Assembly: GCF_034058155.1 (NCBI RefSeq)
Contig: NZ_CP139148.1
Location: 4,030,001 to 4,094,000, forward strand
Length of the DNA stretch: 64,000 nt
Origin: Flavobacterium sp. KACC 22761
Lineage (GTDB): Bacteria > Bacteroidota > Bacteroidia > Flavobacteriales > Flavobacteriaceae
Reading direction: 5' to 3'
In this document: positions 60,414 through 64,000 of the stretch, piece by piece
Numbering within the stretch: the first letter of the stretch is position 1
Layout: every line of letters starts with the position of its first letter
Notes under the pieces: generated by a model
The model's database searches: none
Told to the model about the DNA's origin: nothing
Seen by the model: only the letters and a program-made list of their open reading frames with translations
Program-made: the position numbers and the translations under genes

Positions 60414-60800
60414 ATGAACGGAAATTTACTTCTAAGAATTGCAGTTGCTATTATTTTATTGACTCATTCTGTTTTTGGTATGTTCAATAACGGAATCAAC
60501 GATTTTGGGAATTTATATTTGAACCAAATTGGCTTTGCTCCTTTTGGCGTTTTCCTAGCTTGGAGCATTAAACTCTCGCATATGATTGCTGCAATACTTT
60601 TACTTTTGAATAAATACATTAAGCTTGCTGGTTTTGTAACCATTTTTGTTTTAATAATGGGAATTATTCTGGTTCATTTTCAAGAAGGCTGGTTCGTTGT
60701 TGGTGGCGGAAGAAACGGTGTTGAGTACAACTTTTTATTAATTGTTGTTTTATTAGCGATTATGTTTCCAAATGGTTTTAAAAAAGTAGAATCTAATTAA
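60414..60800 (+). CDS. DoxX family membrane protein
   Basis: A 128-residue protein with four membrane helices (LLLRIAVAIILLTHSVFGMF, FLAWSIKLSHMIAAILLLL, LAGFVTIFVLIMGIILVHF, YNFLLIVVLLAIMFP). The pattern and the GFFVVGGGRNGVEYN-like loop between helices 3 and 4 match DoxX. Function not defined. The broken DUF3667 gene begins immediately downstream. Confidence 0.82.
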   Translation: MNGNLLLRIAVAIILLTHSVFGMFNNGINDFGNLYLNQIGFAPFGVFLAWSIKLSHMIAAILLLLNKYIKLAGFVTIFVLIMGIILVHFQEGWFVVGGGRNGVEYNFLLIVVLLAIMFPNGFKKVESN

Positions 60801-60808
60801 ATGTCATT

Positions 60809-61536
60809 ATGCAAATTCTCTGTAAAAATTGTCACCATACTTTTACTATTGCAGCAACTGCGGACAACCTGCAGCAACTCATAAAATAAACATTCATTTT
60901 TTATGGCATGATATTCAGCACGGGTTGCTGCATTTTGATAAAGGAATAACGTATTCGTTAAAACAGCTTTTTACAAGACCAGGACATACTGTTCGTGAAT
61001 TTATTGAAGGAAAACGTGTCAGGCATTTTAAACCGCTTTCATTAGTTGTGGTTTTGGCAACGCTTTATGGCGTACTTTATCATTATTTCCATATCAATAC
61101 GTTTCCAGATCCGGGAGATAAAACGTTAGATTACAATGAATTCAACGAATGGGTTGCGATACATTTTTCATGGGTTACGATTGCTACAATTCCAATTTAC
61201 ACCATTGGAACTTATATTGTTTTTAGAAAACAGGGATATAATTTTGTTAAATTTTTTGTATTGAATACTTTTAAGGCTTCACAAAGGCTTTTTGTTCAAA
61301 TATTGACTTTTCCAATATTGCTTTATTTAAATGGAACGCCTGAAATTCGAAAATTTTCATCAGTAACTTACTTTATTGGACTAGTGCTTATATTCTGGAC
61401 AAATATTCAATTCTTTAATAAAATGTCGAAGTGGAAAGCTTTCTATTTGAGCATTCTAAGTCATCTTATTTTTTTAGTTTGCTTTTTCGTCATTGCCTGT
61501 ATAATATTAATAATTTCAGGAAAAGTTCCGGATTAA
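60809..61536 (+). pseudogene. DUF3667 family membrane protein with N-terminal frameshift
   Basis: The ATG at 60809 starts MQILCKNCHHTF, the usual first half of the DUF3667 zinc ribbon (CxxC), but this frame soon ends. The second half (YCSNCGQPAATHKINIHFLWH) and the whole membrane domain, with KGKRVRHFKPLS-like EFIEGKRVRHFKPLSLVVVL and four to five helices, are in another frame to 61536. A loss of 7 bases between two ACT repeats near 60842-60850 would explain it. A TTG at 60829 could start the second frame but would drop two metal Cys. Confidence 0.7.
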
Positions 61537-61559
61537 ATTATTCAATACTATTTTAATAG

Positions 61560-61597
61560 AAAAAAGGTTCTGCAAAATATGCAGAACCTTTTTTTAT
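61560..61597. terminator. bidirectional hairpin terminator
   Basis: AAAAAGGTTCTGCA AAATA TGCAGAACCTTTTT between the convergent DUF3667 and ResB/CcsA genes. Confidence 0.85.
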
Positions 61598-61623
61598 AAT
61601 GAATTAATAACTTTCGAGATAAA

Positions 61624-64000
61624 TTATTTCTTTTTTACTTTTTTGCTTTTGTAATATTTACGGTATTTTGGATATGTTAACGCTCCAATTACAGAAATTG
61701 TTGCAAAACAATAATAAACCCAGCTTAAAGAATGTGCTTCTCCACTTGCATATGAGTGTAATCCAACTAAGTGGAAGTTTACTCCATAGTACGTAAATAA
61801 AATCGAAATAAAAGCATACATACTCATTAAGTTAAAGAACCATTTTCCGCGTAAAGCCGGTACAAAACGAGCGTGAATAACAAACGCATAAATCATAATC
61901 GAGATTAAAGCCCAAGTTTCTTTTGGATCCCAACCCCAGTAGCGTCCCCAGCTTTCATTTGCCCATTGTCCGCCAAGGAAGTTTCCTATCGTTAACATAA
62001 TCAAACCAATTGTCAATGACATTTCGTTGATATATGTAATCTCTTTAATGTTCAACTCCATTTTAGCTTTGTTTTTTTCCGTAGTAAAGAAAATCAATAG
62101 TAAGGCCACAAAACCTAAAATCATTCCTAATGCGGTCGGACCGTAACTACCTACAATAACCGCCACGTGAATCATTAACCAATAGGAATTAAGAACGGGC
62201 TGTAAGTTTGCAATTTCTGGATCAATCCAGTTCATGTATGCAGCCATTAAAATCATAGCGGTAACGAAAGCAGATGAAGCCACCGTTAATTTTGATTTGC
62301 GGTCAAAAGCCAATCCGAAGAACATCGTTGACCAAGCCACATATACAATAGCTTCATACGCATTACTCCACGGAGCATGACCAGAAATATACCAGCGTGC
62401 TATTAATCCTAATGTGTGGATCGCAAATAACAGTCCCACAATAACATGAAAAGCATTTACTGTAATACGAATCCATTTTTTTTCAAAAAAGATATTTAAA
62501 ATTGTAAAAGCGAACATTAATATTGCTGCTGTCAAATACCAATACGGTAATTTTTGAAGAACATCATATTTGTTATAAGCAATCTCAGCATCGATTTTTT
62601 GCTCGCTTGGACGAACTTTTGCACCAAATTTCTTTTGGAAACCATTAATACTTTCAACCAATTGATCAGCTGTATCCCAATTTTTAGAAATTGAACCATT
62701 ATTCAATGCGCTGAAATATAAAGGAAGTATTTGCTTCACATAAGTAGAATCCATTCCTTTAAAACCGCTGTTTTCACGTTCTAAGAAAGAGACCCATTTA
62801 TTATTTGGATCATTTGGAATTGGGAAAATTTTCAAAATGCTTCCGCTCAAAGCAGATTCCATCAAGTTTACTTTTTTATCTGTTTCGATAAAATCTTTCT
62901 CAAACTGATTTGGATTTCCTGCTTTATAAGCATCATCTAAATATGGTGATAATTTATAATTTCCGTTTTCATCAAAGAATTTTACAAATGGAGCATATTT
63001 AGCTTCTTTTTCAATACCAATAATTTTACGAATACTGTCATTTCCAGATTTGATATAAATAAGCGGAATTTGAATCCAGACCTGTGCATATTGCGTCATA
63101 GACAAAAATACCTGATCAGAATTCATTCCGTTATATGTATCATTATGACTTACCTTACGCAACAATTCAGATGAAAACGTATTGATTGGTTTCATTCTTC
63201 CTCCAGCATCTTGAATAATCAAACGTCCAAATTTAGCTGCATGAGCTTCTTGAGCTTTGTAGATTGTCAATAATGAATCCAACTGTTTTTGACTTGGCGG
63301 TGCTACAACATGATTAGCATGATCATTTGGATCTGTAGTATGATTATGATCGTGTTCATGTGAATGTACATGCGGATTTTGTTGTGCAAAACCGCTCAAA
63401 CCAATCATTAAAACCAAAATCGTAATCAGTTTTTCTTTTTTCTTTTTAACCGTTTCCAATTTACGCTTCAAATCTCCAAAACGAGAATGCTTTGTAAACA
63501 TGATTGCCATTAAACCAATGTAAAGTAAAAAATATCCAAAATATGTAATGTTAGTTCCCCAGAAATCATGGTTTACAGATAAAACAGTTCCCTTTTCATC
63601 TGGATCAAATGAAGATTGGAAGAAACGATAGCCTTTATAATCTAAAACGTGATTCATAAAAATATCAGCATCAAAAGTTTCAGTAGAATCCTGAACCGTT
63701 ACTTTACTTTTAAAAGCAGAATAACTTTTTTCTGTTCCAGGATATTTATCGGCAATAAAATCATTTAATCTCACTTTGAAAGGCAAAATATAAGCCTTGC
63801 TTCCAAAGAATAAACTATATTCAATTTTTCCAATTTTTACCGTTTGAGCCTCTCCTACACTTCCTTTAGAACCTAAAAGACGTACTTGTTTTTCTTGACC
63901 ATCAGCTTTTATTTTTACAAATAAAGCATCAGTATGCGATTTTGCTTTAAAGTCGTTGCTTGATTCATAATCAACAACACCTTTGATTGCTGGATCTGGA
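61624..64000 (-). CDS. ccsA: fused ResB/CcsA cytochrome c biogenesis protein, partial (continues past right edge)
   Basis: The frame is open from the window edge to 61624, giving at least 791 residues; the N-terminus lies outside. The visible part begins in the ResB-like periplasmic domain (FRFFQSSFDPDEKGTVLSVN-type motif near 63610: YRFFQSSFDPDEKG). A membrane helix and a His-rich loop follow (HVHSHEHDHNH), then a long periplasmic stretch, then the CcsA domain with eight helices and the heme-handling motif WGRYWGWDPKETWALISI. It attaches or delivers heme to apocytochrome c in the periplasm. A TTG at 63784-63786 lies within the frame but is internal. Confidence 0.9.
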   Translation of the reverse strand, partial: PDPAIKGVVDYESSNDFKAKSHTDALFVKIKADGQEKQVRLLGSKGSVGEAQTVKIGKIEYSLFFGSKAYILPFKVRLNDFIADKYPGTEKSYSAFKSKVTVQDSTETFDADIFMNHVLDYKGYRFFQSSFDPDEKGTVLSVNHDFWGTNITYFGYFLLYIGLMAIMFTKHSRFGDLKRKLETVKKKKEKLITILVLMIGLSGFAQQNPHVHSHEHDHNHTTDPNDHANHVVAPPSQKQLDSLLTIYKAQEAHAAKFGRLIIQDAGGRMKPINTFSSELLRKVSHNDTYNGMNSDQVFLSMTQYAQVWIQIPLIYIKSGNDSIRKIIGIEKEAKYAPFVKFFDENGNYKLSPYLDDAYKAGNPNQFEKDFIETDKKVNLMESALSGSILKIFPIPNDPNNKWVSFLERENSGFKGMDSTYVKQILPLYFSALNNGSISKNWDTADQLVESINGFQKKFGAKVRPSEQKIDAEIAYNKYDVLQKLPYWYLTAAILMFAFTILNIFFEKKWIRITVNAFHVIVGLLFAIHTLGLIARWYISGHAPWSNAYEAIVYVAWSTMFFGLAFDRKSKLTVASSAFVTAMILMAAYMNWIDPEIANLQPVLNSYWLMIHVAVIVGSYGPTALGMILGFVALLLIFFTTEKNKAKMELNIKEITYINEMSLTIGLIMLTIGNFLGGQWANESWGRYWGWDPKETWALISIMIYAFVIHARFVPALRGKWFFNLMSMYAFISILFTYYGVNFHLVGLHSYASGEAHSLSWVYYCFATISVIGALTYPKYRKYYKSKKVKKK

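Overview
The window is AT-rich chromosomal DNA from a member of the Bacteroidota, most likely Flavobacterium or a close relative. Several signs agree. Promoters follow the flavobacterial pattern TTG-N19-TAnnTTTG instead of the E. coli type. The genes include four menaquinone genes, a fused ResB/CcsA cytochrome c maturation protein, a YpdA-type (bacillithiol-linked) reductase, SelO, a PepSY-like secreted protein and a DUF3667 gene. The intergenic gaps carry palindromic repeats typical of the group. Genus-level assignment is inference.

Layout. Positions 1-8.8 kb are accessory: a partial gene at the left edge, a PepSY-like protein, a VOC protein, a Crp/Fnr regulator with an SDR oxidoreductase, a chromate locus (ChrB-like/AraC fusion, small outer membrane protein, ChrA), a PQQ-repeat protein, and an adjacent broken Crp/Fnr gene and broken metallo-hydrolase gene. 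From 8.8 to 20 kb lie signal peptidase I, an M28 peptidase, an unknown secreted protein, an ECF sigma factor, two tandem tRNA-Val genes, an MsbA-like ABC exporter, an intact IS3-family element and proline dehydrogenase. From 20 to 33 kb come aroB, arginine decarboxylase with a structured leader, a deoxyhypusine synthase-like protein, an acidic-tailed protein, RecQ, DinB, PEP carboxylase, an Lrp regulator, and an M14 peptidase divergent from an HTH regulator with an operator array between them. From 33 to 44 kb are a methyltransferase/M23/lipoprotein run, an APC permease, a class V aminotransferase, MsrA, SelO, the YpdA-like reductase and a CYTH protein. From 44 to 55 kb are menC, menA, menB and menD interleaved with other genes. 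From 55 to 64 kb are a thioredoxin-like protein, a GNAT acetyltransferase, an IS200-like element, glutathione peroxidase, a sigma/anti-sigma pair, DoxX, a frame-broken DUF3667 gene and the ResB/CcsA gene, which runs off the right edge.

How they work together. The menaquinone genes and the cytochrome c maturation gene serve respiration. MsrA, glutathione peroxidase and the YpdA-like reductase serve redox defence. The chromate locus joins a one-component sensor to an efflux pump. Arginine decarboxylase and the deoxyhypusine synthase-like protein suggest polyamine synthesis.

The most unusual signals are: a 16-nt operator present in inverted copies at both ends of a Crp/Fnr gene; five TTAC-N4-GTAA palindromes around an HTH regulator, one on its -7 box and one on its start codon; the ChrB-AraC fusion; a promoter, 59-codon ORF and 12-bp stem-loop ahead of arginine decarboxylase; and a deoxyhypusine synthase homologue lacking the expected catalytic lysine. 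I found no CRISPR array, prophage, rRNA or recognisable defence island.
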